Positions 8,414 to 17,134 are shown, numbered from the stretch's first letter. The stretch: 64,000 bases of DNA from Pseudomonas sp. ANT_J12 (GCF_008370045.1 NZ_VOBN01000024.1:1-64000), one strand, 5' to 3'. Made by a program: numbers and translations. The notes: generated by a model from the letters alone, not told the origin.

Positions 8414-8535
8414 TGTCCCCTCCGATGCTGCCGTTGGCGCGGGATACGTTGTTCCAGACCAGGGGAAAGAGCGGGGAGGGTTGATCAAAATCGACTTTAA
8501 ACGTGCGACGTGAACAGCAAAAAGGAACGTTACAG

Positions 8536-8549
8536 CTGATTAAGATCAA
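8536..8549. promoter_or_regulatory. Fnr/Anr box upstream of the second usp gene
   Basis: CTGATTAAGATCAA matches TTGAT-N4-ATCAA with one mismatch. CAATCT lies 22 bases after it on the plus strand, the class II -10 spacing, predicting a start near 8584 and a leader of about 39 bases. Confidence 0.75.
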
Positions 8550-8622
8550 GTCGCCCCGGGCCGGAATGCTCAATCTGTAGATCAATTCGTTGCATTGAGA
8601 TGGCCGCGTGCCGAGGTGCCCC

Positions 8623-9546
8623 ATGTCGCAGACTCAGCGTTTACTGTTAATCGCTCCCCCAGCCATGACCCGCACTCCGGCGTTCGACCGGGCCGCGGCA
8701 CTGGCGCTCGCCATGCAATTGCCCTTGCACATCGTGGCGTTTGATTATCTGCAGGCCCTGGCGGTGGCCGGCCTGTTTGCCCCCGAGCAGATCAACCTGG
8801 CCCGGGAAGGCTATTTGCAAACCCATCGGCAATGGCTCGCGGCGCAAGCCGGATTGATGAGCCGGCACGGTGTCGAGGTCACCAGCGAGGTGGTGTGGGT
8901 ACAGCATCCTTATGAAGAAATCCTGCATTTCGTCAACGAGATGTCGCTGACGCTGATCATCAAGGATGCCCAGGAAGAATCAGCGTTGAAACGGGTATTT
9001 TTCACACCCCTGGACTGGCAGTTGCTGCGCGACTGCCCGGTGCCGGTGCATTTGGTCACGAATGCTGTTCACCCACGGCCGCGCAGCGTGTTGGCGATTG
9101 TCGATGTGCTGCGCAGCGAGGAGCAGGACCTGGTCTTCAATGACCGGATTATCGAGGCAGCGGTGAAGCTGGCCGAAGAATGCGTGGCCACGCTCGAACT
9201 GGTGCATGTGTATGACTGGACGGCGTTGTATGCCCAAGACATGGGCGTAGGCGCATTGCCGCTGGCCAACGGGATTTATGAGGCACTGGGCGCGGCGCAA
9301 CACGAGGCGTTTGCCGCTCTGGCCGAACGTCATGGCGTACCGCCGGATCGTCGCCATTTCATCGAGGGCGCACCGCTGTCGGGGATCTGTGACTTTGCAA
9401 TGGAGCATGGGACGGACGTGATTGTCATGGGGACCGTACAACACAGCGGGTTGAAAAAACTCCTGGGGACCACGGCCGAACAACTCTTGCATCGGGCGCC
9501 GTGCAGCGTGCTGGCAATCAAGCCAGGGCGCACGCTGTCATCCTGA
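8623..9546 (+). CDS. Universal stress protein, two UspA domains (second of three)
   Basis: A 307-residue paralogue of the proteins at 5786 and 12091, with the shared opening MTRTPAFDRAAALALA and a C-terminal UspA nucleotide motif GTVQHSGLKKLLGTT. The frame opens at 8608, but ATG 8623 follows GAGGTG at good spacing and aligns with the paralogues. A cytoplasmic stress protein, probably ATP-binding through the second domain. A near-consensus Anr box at 8536 with a fitting -10 predicts induction at low oxygen. It ends before a perfect 12-bp terminator hairpin shared with the convergent GNAT gene. Confidence 0.9.
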   Translation: MSQTQRLLLIAPPAMTRTPAFDRAAALALAMQLPLHIVAFDYLQALAVAGLFAPEQINLAREGYLQTHRQWLAAQAGLMSRHGVEVTSEVVWVQHPYEEILHFVNEMSLTLIIKDAQEESALKRVFFTPLDWQLLRDCPVPVHLVTNAVHPRPRSVLAIVDVLRSEEQDLVFNDRIIEAAVKLAEECVATLELVHVYDWTALYAQDMGVGALPLANGIYEALGAAQHEAFAALAERHGVPPDRRHFIEGAPLSGICDFAMEHGTDVIVMGTVQHSGLKKLLGTTAEQLLHRAPCSVLAIKPGRTLSS

Positions 9547-9557
9547 GTTGACGCAGA

Positions 9558-9605
9558 ATCGCCCCGCGATGAACCGTTGGCCGGTCCGTCGCGGGGCGAT
9601 TGTTT
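9558..9605. terminator. Bidirectional terminator hairpin
   Basis: ATCGCCCCGCGA (9558-9569) pairs perfectly with TCGCGGGGCGAT (9589-9600) across a 19-base loop and is followed by TGTTT. It sits between the converging usp and GNAT genes and reaches the GNAT stop codon. Confidence 0.75.
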
Positions 9606-10167
9606 ACAGGCAAAGACGATGGATGACCTGACAGCTGTCGTCGGGATCGTTGCGTGTTTCGAAACCCAGGGCCTTGGCCAGGTCACGCATCGGGGCATTG
9701 CTGGAGGCGTCCACCGAATACATCTGGCGAAAACCGTTCTTGCGAGCGCCCTTGATCAAATGCTCCATCAACGCCGTGGCCAGCCCCAAGTGCTTCCATT
9801 CATCGGCGACTGTTACCGCACATTCGCACTCGCTTTCGCCGGTGGCGGCGTAACGGGCCAAGCCGATCTCGATCAGATGGCCATTCTCATGGACCAGCGC
9901 GATGAAGGCCGCGCGCTGTTTGTCATCGACGTCCATCAACTGATTGAGCATGGCGGCGCCGGGCTCGTTGATGTGGGCGAGAAAACGCATGTGCCGGGAC
10001 TCTGGAGACAGGCGCTTGATAAACGCGTATTCACGGTCGCGGTCTTTTTCCGTCAGGGGGCGAATCAACACATGGCGGCCGTCCTTGAGCGCTTCGATCC
10101 AGTATTTGCCGGTGACTGCGGCGTAGGCGGCAGCCGCCCGATCATTGTGGTCTTTGACGGTGAGCAT
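9604..10167 (-). CDS. GNAT family N-acetyltransferase
   Basis: About 187 residues. It begins MLTVKDHNDRAAAAY and contains a GNAT domain with LIRPLTEKDRDREYAF near residue 35, the acetyl-CoA loop region VADEWKHLGLATALMEHLI near 125-145, and a final strand ending in GFETRNDPDDSCQVI. Stand-alone GNAT proteins of this form are close to the acetyltransferase domain of protein-lysine acetyltransferases (Pat type), so a protein substrate is plausible but unproven. The start at 10167 is chosen over 10182 because GGAGGAT precedes it at nine bases. An imperfect Anr box at 10257 with TACAAA at -10 spacing points to oxygen-limited expression. Confidence 0.85.
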   Translation of the reverse strand: MLTVKDHNDRAAAAYAAVTGKYWIEALKDGRHVLIRPLTEKDRDREYAFIKRLSPESRHMRFLAHINEPGAAMLNQLMDVDDKQRAAFIALVHENGHLIEIGLARYAATGESECECAVTVADEWKHLGLATALMEHLIKGARKNGFRQMYSVDASSNAPMRDLAKALGFETRNDPDDSCQVIHRLCL

Positions 10168-10256
10168 GGGGTGATCCTCCATCCGGTTTCAAAGGTCGGC
10201 GCGCGGTGACGAACCACGCCGTTCATTCCTTTGTACGCCGTTGGCGGCGTGTAAAC

Positions 10257-10270
10257 CTGATCTGGATCAG
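10257..10270. promoter_or_regulatory. Fnr/Anr box upstream of the GNAT gene
   Basis: CTGATCTGGATCAG is palindromic and differs from TTGAT-N4-ATCAA at the two outer bases. TACAAA lies about 22 bases downstream on the minus strand, predicting a start near 10222 and a leader of about 55 bases. Confidence 0.65.
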
Positions 10271-10384
10271 ACACCCGCGACGGGGGTGTTGATTTGTGTG
10301 TTTGTGGAGGAGTACCCGGCGGATGTAATGGTGAAGGGAGGTCCGCCATCCTGCTCACGTCGTGGCGGCGGCTGCCGTGCGGCG

Positions 10385-11128
10385 CTAGCGCAAGGGGCGG
10401 TGACAGCCCACAACCAGTTGTTTGAGGCCTTCCATGTTCTGGATGTCGACATTTCGGCCGGAGATTTCCACCAGCCCTTGATCCCGCAGATGCGCGATGC
10501 CGCGGCAGATCGTTTCCAGACGCAGCCCCAGGTAGGAGCCGATCTCCTCACGGCGCATTTTCAGCACGAAGTTGCGCGAGGAATACCCCCGCATATTCAA
10601 ACGCTGGGACAGGTTCAACAAAAAGGCTGCCAGGCGCTCATCGGAGTTCATATTGCCCAGCATCATCAGCATGTCGTGATCGCGCACGATTTCCCGGCTC
10701 AGGATTTTGTTCAGGTTGTGCTGCAGTGACGGCAGCTCCTGAGCGAGTTTCTCCAGGTGCGCGAAGTGGATGGGGCAGACTTCGCTGTCTTCCAGGGCAA
10801 ACGCGTTGCAGGCATGCAGGTCGGTGCTGATAGCGTCCAGGCCGAGTATTTCGCCGGGCATCTGGAAGCCCGTGACCTGCTCGCGACCATCGACCGAGAG
10901 CACGCTGGTCTTGAACGAGCCGATACGCACCGCGTACAGCGAGCGTAATGCATCGCCTGCGCGGTAGAGGGTTGCGCCTTTTTTAACCTTCAAACGTTGC
11001 ACGATCAGCGTGTCGAGGCGCTCGACCTCTGGGCTGGTCAGGCCAATCGGCAGGCACAGCTCCAAAACACTGCAGTTGGAGCATGCGGCCTTAAGGTGTT
11101 GAATTTGAAGCGGGCGGGCTTCGGGCAT
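10385..11128 (-). CDS. Crp/Fnr family regulator, Anr paralogue with [4Fe-4S] cysteines
   Basis: A cytoplasmic oxygen-sensing transcription factor of about 247 residues from ATG 11128 (longer frames from 11176 or GTG 11239 lack good ribosome sites). Cys16, Cys19 and Cys25 (CSNCSVLELC) plus Cys118 (EVCPIHF) match the four cluster ligands of FNR/Anr. A cyclic-nucleotide-fold effector domain follows, then a winged helix with MRREEIGSYLGLRLETICR. In FNR and Anr the recognition helix reads E-T-[IV]-S-R; here the Ser is Cys (TGC). This residue contacts DNA, so site preference may differ slightly from Anr. It lies amid six Anr-type boxes, with a seventh upstream of the gene itself. It is probably a second, specialised Anr rather than the housekeeping one. 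Confidence 0.85.
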   Translation of the reverse strand: MPEARPLQIQHLKAACSNCSVLELCLPIGLTSPEVERLDTLIVQRLKVKKGATLYRAGDALRSLYAVRIGSFKTSVLSVDGREQVTGFQMPGEILGLDAISTDLHACNAFALEDSEVCPIHFAHLEKLAQELPSLQHNLNKILSREIVRDHDMLMMLGNMNSDERLAAFLLNLSQRLNMRGYSSRNFVLKMRREEIGSYLGLRLETICRGIAHLRDQGLVEISGRNVDIQNMEGLKQLVVGCHRPLR

Positions 11129-11265
11129 GGAATATGGCACCGTCTTGGGGTGCTCGTAGCATAGATCGCGGGTCATTGAATGCGGCTTTCGTTCGGACGT
11201 TTGCCGGGCTAATCGACGAACGGGGAAAATCCGCTGCACCTTTGGTCCGGGTGATGGCCTGGGAG

Positions 11266-11279
11266 GTGATGCAAATCAA
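11266..11279. promoter_or_regulatory. Possible Fnr/Anr box upstream of the Anr paralogue
   Basis: On the minus strand TTGAT-TTGC-ATCAC has one mismatch to the consensus. The -10 region at the expected spacing is poor, so autoregulation is only suggested. Confidence 0.45.
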
Positions 11280-11355
11280 GCCTTGGACGGTTCGGATTCC
11301 CGGGGGATACCGGCTGAGGCGCGTCTGAATCCGGCCCGCCGCCGACGAAAATTGG

Positions 11356-11781
11356 TTATTTGTGCTTCCAGTACTTTTGCATTTCAAGAAACAGAAAGGA
11401 GGCGGTCCAGGTGATGAGCACCAGGCCGGTCAGGGCCTCCAGACCGGTCAGGAATTTGAGGTTGCCCACGGGTGAAATATCGCCGAAGCCGATGGTTGTG
11501 TAGGTGGTGAAGGAAAAGTACACGCAGTCCATGAACGAGCCGTCGAAACTGCCAATCAGGGCGCCCCATTCGCCGGAGCGCGCCATCAGGTAATAGACCA
11601 GCGCGAAGCACCAGACTTCTATCGCGTGGGCCAGCAGCGCACCGAACACGCCGACGACGATCCTGAAACGGCTCCACAGCTTGAGCCGGGGCAGCCAATC
11701 GTTCAGGCGCGACAGGCATTCGTAATGGATCACGACGACGATGATGACCACCAGCGTATTGATCAGCGTGACTGCCAGCAT
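11356..11781 (-). CDS. Two-transmembrane potassium-type ion channel
   Basis: About 141 residues from ATG 11781, which follows GGAG at seven bases; the frame is open to 11832. The protein has an N-terminal hydrophobic helix, a second membrane segment (FGALLAHAIEVWCFALVYYL), a pore helix with the selectivity-filter-like TTIGFGD, and a last helix GLVLITWTASFLFLEM. This is the Ion_trans_2 layout, an inner-membrane tetrameric K+-type channel. The filter TTIGFGD is the usual bacterial variant of TVGYG. There is no cytoplasmic gating domain. A one-mismatch Anr box (11874) with TAGAAA at -10 spacing predicts expression at low oxygen with the neighbouring stress genes. Confidence 0.85.
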   Translation of the reverse strand: MLAVTLINTLVVIIVVVIHYECLSRLNDWLPRLKLWSRFRIVVGVFGALLAHAIEVWCFALVYYLMARSGEWGALIGSFDGSFMDCVYFSFTTYTTIGFGDISPVGNLKFLTGLEALTGLVLITWTASFLFLEMQKYWKHK

Positions 11782-11873
11782 CGCCAACTCCAGTGATAGG
11801 GGGCACGTGTTGCTCCGTGCCATGAGGCACACAGGCCGTCCGCTTTTTTCTACGCCTGAGCGACGTTGATGCG

Positions 11874-11887
11874 TTGAGCTATATCAA
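11874..11887. promoter_or_regulatory. Fnr/Anr box upstream of the ion-channel gene
   Basis: TTGAGCTATATCAA has one mismatch to consensus. On the minus strand TAGAAA lies 22 bases beyond it, predicting a start near 11839 and a leader of about 58 bases before ATG 11781. Confidence 0.65.
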
Positions 11888-11942
11888 CAATACCGCTGCG
11901 AGCCTGCCGTGGCTTCGTGCATTGACCCAAAGCCCCCATTTG

Positions 11943-11956
11943 TTGACAAAGATCAG
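11943..11956. promoter_or_regulatory. Fnr/Anr box upstream of the third usp gene
   Basis: TTGACAAAGATCAG has two mismatches to consensus. GATACT lies 22 bases after it on the plus strand, a good -10 at class II spacing, predicting a leader of about 100 bases. Confidence 0.6.
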
Positions 11957-12090
11957 AGCCGGCGCCCGACAACGCCAGATACTCGAACGACAGCTTGCTC
12001 CAGCTACGATAAACCGAGGGAAACCAACATGCGCTCGTTCGTTGCCGTGTGCAGTCAGGCCGGTAAAGCGTTCCCTGGACGAGGTATGTG

Positions 12091-13011
12091 ATGCTCAAAC
12101 TCAAACGAATCCTTTTGATTGCCCCCACCGAAATGACCCGTACCCCGGCGTTTGATCGGGCGCAGGCATTGGCCATAGCCACCGGCGCGTTGTTGCACAT
12201 CGTGGCCTTCGATTATGTGCAGGCACTGGCGCTGGCCGGGGTGTTTGACCACGACGCCATGGCCCAGGCACGAGAGGGCTACTTGCAGGTGCATCGTCAC
12301 TGGCTGGAGCAGCAAGCCCGGTTTCAGCAGAGCGCGGGGTTGCAGGTGACGACGGAAGTGGTCTGGGCCAAGTCAAGCCTGGCGCAGGTGCTGACCTATG
12401 TGAATGACTTCCACGCGGATCTGGTGATCAAGGACACCCACCATGTGCCCGCACTCGACCGTGCTTTCCACCGCCCGCTGGACTGGCGCTTGCTGCGCGA
12501 CTGTCCGGCCCCCTTGCTCTTGGTGACCGAAGCCAGCCACCCCAAACCGTTGAAGATTCTGGCGGCCATTGATCTGTCCCATCTGGAAGATCTGACCCAA
12601 GGGCTCAATGACCGGGTTCTCGACCTGGCCTCGCTGCTGGCGCTTTCCTGTGGCGCCGCGTTGCACGTGCTTAACGTCAACAACTGGTCGGTGGTGGGCG
12701 GCGCGCAGCGGAGTCTGCCGACCCCCTGCCTGGATGACAGTTTGAGAGACGCGGTCAACGATGCCCAGGAAGAGGCCTTTGATGTGCTTGCCGAACGCCA
12801 TGACATCGAGAAAAAACGCCGGCATCTACTGACCGGCATCCCCCACAAGGTGATCGAGCTTTTCTCCCGGCAAAATGCCTTCGACATGGTGGTGCTGGGC
12901 ACGACCTATCACCCTGGGGTCGACAGGTTCATCGGCAGTACCGCCGAGAGTGTGCTGAACCACGGCCCCTGCAGTTTGATGATCGTCAAGCCGTTGCCCC
13001 GGCTCGGCTGA
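12091..13011 (+). CDS. Universal stress protein, two UspA domains (third of three)
   Basis: A 306-residue paralogue of the other two tandem Usp proteins here, opening with LKRILLIAPTEMTRTPAFDR and closing with the nucleotide-binding pattern GTTYHPGVDRFIGST. ATG 12091 lies six bases after GAGG; a GTG directly upstream (12088) is in frame but less likely. The role follows the family: a cytoplasmic stress and survival factor, probably ATP-binding through domain two. It is predicted to be Anr-dependent through the box at 11943. A 12-bp hairpin follows it at 13045-13073. Confidence 0.9.
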   Translation: MLKLKRILLIAPTEMTRTPAFDRAQALAIATGALLHIVAFDYVQALALAGVFDHDAMAQAREGYLQVHRHWLEQQARFQQSAGLQVTTEVVWAKSSLAQVLTYVNDFHADLVIKDTHHVPALDRAFHRPLDWRLLRDCPAPLLLVTEASHPKPLKILAAIDLSHLEDLTQGLNDRVLDLASLLALSCGAALHVLNVNNWSVVGGAQRSLPTPCLDDSLRDAVNDAQEEAFDVLAERHDIEKKRRHLLTGIPHKVIELFSRQNAFDMVVLGTTYHPGVDRFIGSTAESVLNHGPCSLMIVKPLPRLG

Positions 13012-13044
13012 AAGGGGCATGCGTCGCGCCCTGGTCATAGAGAT

Positions 13045-13073
13045 GGCCCGGCAAACATCCCGTTTGCCGGGCC
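13045..13073. terminator. Hairpin after the third usp gene, probable terminator
   Basis: GGCCCGGCAAAC (13045-13056) and GTTTGCCGGGCC (13062-13073) pair perfectly around a five-base loop. There is no T-run, so it may only stabilise the transcript end. The bases from here to 13294 hold no gene I can support. Confidence 0.55.
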
Positions 13074-13294
13074 TCCACAATAGAGCTCGCTCAAGTACAC
13101 CCTTACAGGACCAATGTCCCGGACCACAGCAAGGTCGTGCAGTTGCAAGGCACGGTGGCTGGCGTAGGTTTCACCCTGCCGGGTCAGTTTGCGCGCGTAC
13201 ACCCATGGCCCGGCTGCGGCCTGAAGCAGGCCGGCTATTGAAGGTTAAATCGCTCGGAACAACCCGCAGGCCTCACCGCAGCGCTCCCCTCGAT

Positions 13295-14362
13295 TCATTG
13301 CGCCGATAAAAATCGCCCGATCTCCTCCACGGTACTGCGTGCCGTGCGCGTGACGCCGATCAGCGTCGCGGAGGCGGCCCCCGTCCAATCGCCATAGCCC
13401 ACCAGCCACAAGCGCGGCTCTTGAATGGAATGGGTGCCTTCGACGGCGACACGTCCATCGGCGGTGTAAACGCCCAGTGATTCCAGATAGCCGAGGGCCG
13501 GGCGGAAACCGGTGCACCAGATCACCGCATCGACCGGTTTTTGGGTGCCATCGGCCCACACCACGCCGGTTTCGGAGAAGCGCTGGAAAGGTCGAACGGC
13601 GTGCAACACGCCACGCTCCCGGGCGACGAGGACCGGCGGCACCATCACGATATCGCCCAATCCGCCGACCGGTTGCTCAACGACGATGCCGGCGAGCTGG
13701 GCCTTCCAGCGTTCGGTGGCGCGTTCGAACAGCACTCGACCGTCGACGTCATCGGCGAGAAATTGCGGCGCTTGCGGGGTGATCCATGTGGTGTCTGCCA
13801 CTTGGGACACTTCAGCGAGGATCTGCGCGCCGGAGTTGCCACCGCCCACCACCAGGACTTTTTTTCCGGCAAATGGCTTGGGGTCCACGTAGTGGGCCGA
13901 ATGCAATTGCTGGCCGGTAAAGGTTTCGTTGCCGGGGTAATGCGGCACGAAGGGATGGCGCCAGGTGCCGGTCGCGCTGACCACCGTGCGGGCCAGCCAG
14001 CTACGGCCCTGGGCTTTGACGTGCAGGCGATGGTCCCGGCGCTCGATAGCGTCTACCCAATAGGGGCGCTCGATGGGGAAGTGGTAGCGCTGTTCATACT
14101 GGCGCAGGTAATCGATTACGTTGTCGCGGCTTGGGTAGCCGTCCGTGACCGGCGGCATCATCCAGCCGGGGAGGGAACTCCAGGTCGAGGGTGAAAACAG
14201 TCGCAGCGAATTCCAGCCATGGCGCCAGGCGCCGCCCGGTGCGGCTTCGGCATCGATGATCACAAACGAGCGCTGGGTCCGGCGCAGGAAGTAAGCCACG
14301 GCGAGTGCGGACTGGCCGCCGCCGATAATGGCGACATCCACTTCGGTGGGGGTAGAAGGCAT
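13295..14362 (-). CDS. ArsO-like FAD/NAD(P)-dependent flavin monooxygenase
   Basis: A 355-residue cytoplasmic flavoprotein. A dinucleotide fold at the N-terminus (VAIIGGGQSALAVAYFL) binds FAD and a second one near residue 168 (VLVVGGGNSGAQI) binds NADPH. Between them are GGAWRHGWNSLRLFSPS and the flavin-monooxygenase-type stretch VSATGTWRHPFVP. The overall form and length match the single-domain monooxygenases called ArsO when found in arsenic operons. No arsenic genes are nearby, so the substrate is open. It is transcribed toward the usp cluster, is separated from the secretion genes by 89 bases, and lies on the same strand as them. Confidence 0.8.
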   Translation of the reverse strand: MPSTPTEVDVAIIGGGQSALAVAYFLRRTQRSFVIIDAEAAPGGAWRHGWNSLRLFSPSTWSSLPGWMMPPVTDGYPSRDNVIDYLRQYEQRYHFPIERPYWVDAIERRDHRLHVKAQGRSWLARTVVSATGTWRHPFVPHYPGNETFTGQQLHSAHYVDPKPFAGKKVLVVGGGNSGAQILAEVSQVADTTWITPQAPQFLADDVDGRVLFERATERWKAQLAGIVVEQPVGGLGDIVMVPPVLVARERGVLHAVRPFQRFSETGVVWADGTQKPVDAVIWCTGFRPALGYLESLGVYTADGRVAVEGTHSIQEPRLWLVGYGDWTGAASATLIGVTRTARSTVEEIGRFLSAQ

Positions 14363-14451
14363 GGGGAATCCTCAGGGCGCGAGCGTCACGTCAAGGTAAC
14401 CCATGCCGATTGGCTGTTTATTGATGTTTCTCAAGCGTTCGGTGCATCGGC

Positions 14452-15786
14452 TCAAAACGCCAATTTCGGCCCCAGATAAGCATTGGCGCTGGCGATGTCG
14501 TCATCCCCCAATGCCCCCACATCCGCCGCCAGCCGCAGTTTGGCCAGCAGGTAACGCAGCTTGGCTTCGAACAAGTCACGGCGGGCGGTGTAGATCTGCT
14601 CCTGGGCATTAAGGATGTCGACGTTGGTGCTGCTGCCGGCCAGGAAGCCTTTTTTCGAGGAGTCCAGTGAGCGCTCGCTGGATTTGACCGCTTTTTCCAG
14701 TGCATGGATGCGCGCTTCGCCGCTTTGCACGCCGCGAAATTCCCGGGTGGTACCGGAGATGATTTCCTCGCGGGTGGCGTTCAAGTCCTCTTCGGCCTGG
14801 TCCCGGGTGGCGACGCTTTGCCGGGCGCGAGCGCTGACGTAGCCGCCGCTGTACAGCGGAATGTTCAGCTCCAGCCCGGCGGAGGTGTAGCGGTTGCGCT
14901 GGTTTTGGGTGGACAGGGTTTCGCTGTCGGCGGCGGTGTAACCGACCACCAAATCAAGGGTCGGCCAGTGTCCGGCCTTGGCCTTGGCCACTTCTTCGTC
15001 AGCAGTGTTGACGTTCAAGCGCCGGGCACGAATCGAGGGGCTGTCGGTGCCGGCGCGGATGATCCATTCCTGCAGGTTGTCCGGTTGCAGGGGCGGGGTC
15101 GGGAAGGTGTCTTGCAGGGTGGCGATGTCTTCGGGAGGCTGGCCGAGGTATTCCTGCAACAGACGCCGGGCCACGGTCACGCTGTCTTCGGCTTCGATCA
15201 GTTCAGCCTGGGCCAGGTCGCGCCGGGCCACGGCTTCGTCGATGTCGGTGATGGTGCCGTCGCCCAGGTCCTTGCGCCGTTGGGTCGAGGCCACTTGTTC
15301 ATCGAAGGATTTGAGTTTGGCCGTCGCCAGTTCCACGGTTTCGTGGGCCAGCAACACGTCGAAGTAACGCCCGGCCAGCTTCACTGCCGCGTCCTGCGCC
15401 TTGCCATCGAACACCGCCACGCCGTAGTCGGCCTGGTATTCGCCCTGGCGATATTCGGCCATTTTTTGCTTGTTAAAGAGCGGTTGGCGCAGTTGCAACG
15501 TCGCGCCCCGGGAGTTGTAGTTCAGGTCGTTGGTGTGGCTGTTGCCGTAAAAATCCGGCTGCTTTTGCGTGCCGTTGATGTGGTTGTCGAACGCGGTGAT
15601 GCCGATTTTGGGCAACAGCCCGGAATGGCCGATGGCACGGTTTTCCAGGGCCGCATCTCTTTCGTGACCGGCGGACAGGTAGGTCGGGCCCTGGAACTGC
15701 ATCAAATTCCAGGACTCGCGAAGGTCCAGGGCTGCGGCTGATTGAGCCAGGGTCAGCAAAGCGGCAATGCCAATGAACCGCTTCAC
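14452..15786 (-). CDS. Type I secretion outer-membrane protein, TolC family
   Basis: A 444-residue outer-membrane channel with a signal peptide (FIGIAALLTLAQSAAAL). Two TolC-type coiled-coil repeats are visible; the first contains YFDVLLAHETVELA and the second GGYVSARARQSVATRDQA, ending near LGPKLAF. Its length is that of TolC-like T1SS partners (PrtF/LapE). The start is GTG 15786, one base after the HlyD stop and seven bases after AGGAG, so it is the last gene of a three-gene operon with the fusion protein and ATPase. Together they form a channel from cytoplasm to outside, most likely for the RTX peroxidase encoded at 21451. Confidence 0.9.
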   Translation of the reverse strand: MKRFIGIAALLTLAQSAAALDLRESWNLMQFQGPTYLSAGHERDAALENRAIGHSGLLPKIGITAFDNHINGTQKQPDFYGNSHTNDLNYNSRGATLQLRQPLFNKQKMAEYRQGEYQADYGVAVFDGKAQDAAVKLAGRYFDVLLAHETVELATAKLKSFDEQVASTQRRKDLGDGTITDIDEAVARRDLAQAELIEAEDSVTVARRLLQEYLGQPPEDIATLQDTFPTPPLQPDNLQEWIIRAGTDSPSIRARRLNVNTADEEVAKAKAGHWPTLDLVVGYTAADSETLSTQNQRNRYTSAGLELNIPLYSGGYVSARARQSVATRDQAEEDLNATREEIISGTTREFRGVQSGEARIHALEKAVKSSERSLDSSKKGFLAGSSTNVDILNAQEQIYTARRDLFEAKLRYLLAKLRLAADVGALGDDDIASANAYLGPKLAF

Positions 15787-15787
15787 G

Positions 15788-17134
15788 TCATTGCTCCTTG
15801 AACGCGCTATTGACGCGGTCCAGCAGCGGTTTCAACAGGTAGCTGAGCATGTTGCGCTCACCGGTCTTGATGGTGACCGAGGCCGGCATGCCCGCACGGA
15901 TGTGGTTGCTGCCGAGCATGGCCATGCCGGCCGGCGTCACTTCGATCTGCGCCAGGTAGAACGGCTGCTTGTTTTCTTCATTCAGCAGCCGGTCGGCGGA
16001 AATGGTCAGCACCTGGCCCGGGATGTTCGGTGTCTGCACGTGGTTGAACGCCGGGAACGAGATGCTCACCGGCAGGCCTGGTGACATGCGGTCGATGGCT
16101 TGCACCGGAATCATCGCGTCGATCTGCAACGGTTCGTGGCCCGGTACGATTTCCATGATCTTGAAACCGGGAGCGATCACACCGCCGATGGTCGACACGC
16201 TCAAACCCTGGACCATGCCGTCGATGGGCGAACGGATCACCGTGTGCCGCACCTGATAATCCAGGGCCTGCAAGCGGTCGGTGAGGGCGCTGTTTTCCTT
16301 CTGCACATCGGCCAGCATCGACTGCACTTCCTTGCGGTAGTCGAACTCGCGCTGCAGGATGCGCAACTTGATATCCGCCACCTGGCCCTTGGCCCGGGCA
16401 ATGTTGTTGAGGTTATCGGCCTGGGAGGCATTGAGGTCCGAGCCAGTGCGTTCGAGTTCGAGCATGCGGTTGCGCGGCACATAGCCCTCAGCGGCCAGTT
16501 GCCGCACCCCGACCAGTTCCTGATTGAGGAAGCCGATCTGTGCCGAGCGGGCGCCGTAGATGTGCTGCAGACCCTTGATCTGCGCCTCGGCGGAGTTGAG
16601 TGATTCACGCAGGATGCCGATTTCGCCCTCAAGGGCGGCGCGGCGCGTGGTGAACAAATGCCGTTGCAGGAGGATTGCGTTGTTCAGGTGCTCGTTACCG
16701 GCGTAGCGCTGCACCATGGCGGGGTCGAAGACCACGTCGGGCAAGCCGTCACGTTCGGCTTCCAAACGGTTTTCCATGGTTTTGGTGGCGATGAACTGGG
16801 CATTGACCACCCCTTGTTCCGACAACGCTTGCGTCGCGTCGAGGCGTACCAGTTCCTGATCCTTGCTGACGCTGTCGCCTTCGCGCACCAGAATCGCTTC
16901 GACGCTGCCGCCCGTGAGGTGCTGGATGGTCTTGCGGTTGCTGGTGACTTTGACCGTGGCCGTGGCGACGATCCCGGCGTCCAGCGGCGCCAGCCACGAC
17001 CACAGCAGAAACCCGCCAAACCCGAGGATCACCAGCAACACGCCCCAGCGTGCCGGGCGGTGGTCATCGACATCGATATTAGCCGCTGCGCTTTGCAGTT
17101 CCTGGCCACGGGGATCGAGACTCAAGGCGCCCAT
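15788..17134 (-). CDS. Type I secretion membrane fusion protein, HlyD family
   Basis: A 448-residue periplasmic adaptor. A cytoplasmic N-terminus is followed by one membrane helix (VLLVILGFGGFLLWSWL, about residues 32-48), a lipoyl half-motif (VTSNRKTIQHLTGGSVEAILV), a long coiled coil (residues about 150-280) and a C-terminal beta-barrel with the partner lipoyl half RSPIDGMVQGLS. This is the PrtE/HlyD layout. It links the ABC ATPase to the TolC protein. Its ATG directly abuts the ATPase stop codon, so the genes are translationally coupled. Confidence 0.92.
   Translation of the reverse strand: MGALSLDPRGQELQSAAANIDVDDHRPARWGVLLVILGFGGFLLWSWLAPLDAGIVATATVKVTSNRKTIQHLTGGSVEAILVREGDSVSKDQELVRLDATQALSEQGVVNAQFIATKTMENRLEAERDGLPDVVFDPAMVQRYAGNEHLNNAILLQRHLFTTRRAALEGEIGILRESLNSAEAQIKGLQHIYGARSAQIGFLNQELVGVRQLAAEGYVPRNRMLELERTGSDLNASQADNLNNIARAKGQVADIKLRILQREFDYRKEVQSMLADVQKENSALTDRLQALDYQVRHTVIRSPIDGMVQGLSVSTIGGVIAPGFKIMEIVPGHEPLQIDAMIPVQAIDRMSPGLPVSISFPAFNHVQTPNIPGQVLTISADRLLNEENKQPFYLAQIEVTPAGMAMLGSNHIRAGMPASVTIKTGERNMLSYLLKPLLDRVNSAFKEQ

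Noticed and set aside
13019..13294. Short plus-strand frames between the third usp gene and the ArsO-like gene
   Set aside because: They have no ribosome site or recognisable product, and one spans the hairpin at 13045.
13295..14362. An arsenic resistance operon based on the ArsO-like gene
   Set aside because: No arsR, arsB, arsC or arsH-like gene is nearby, so only the monooxygenase fold can be claimed.
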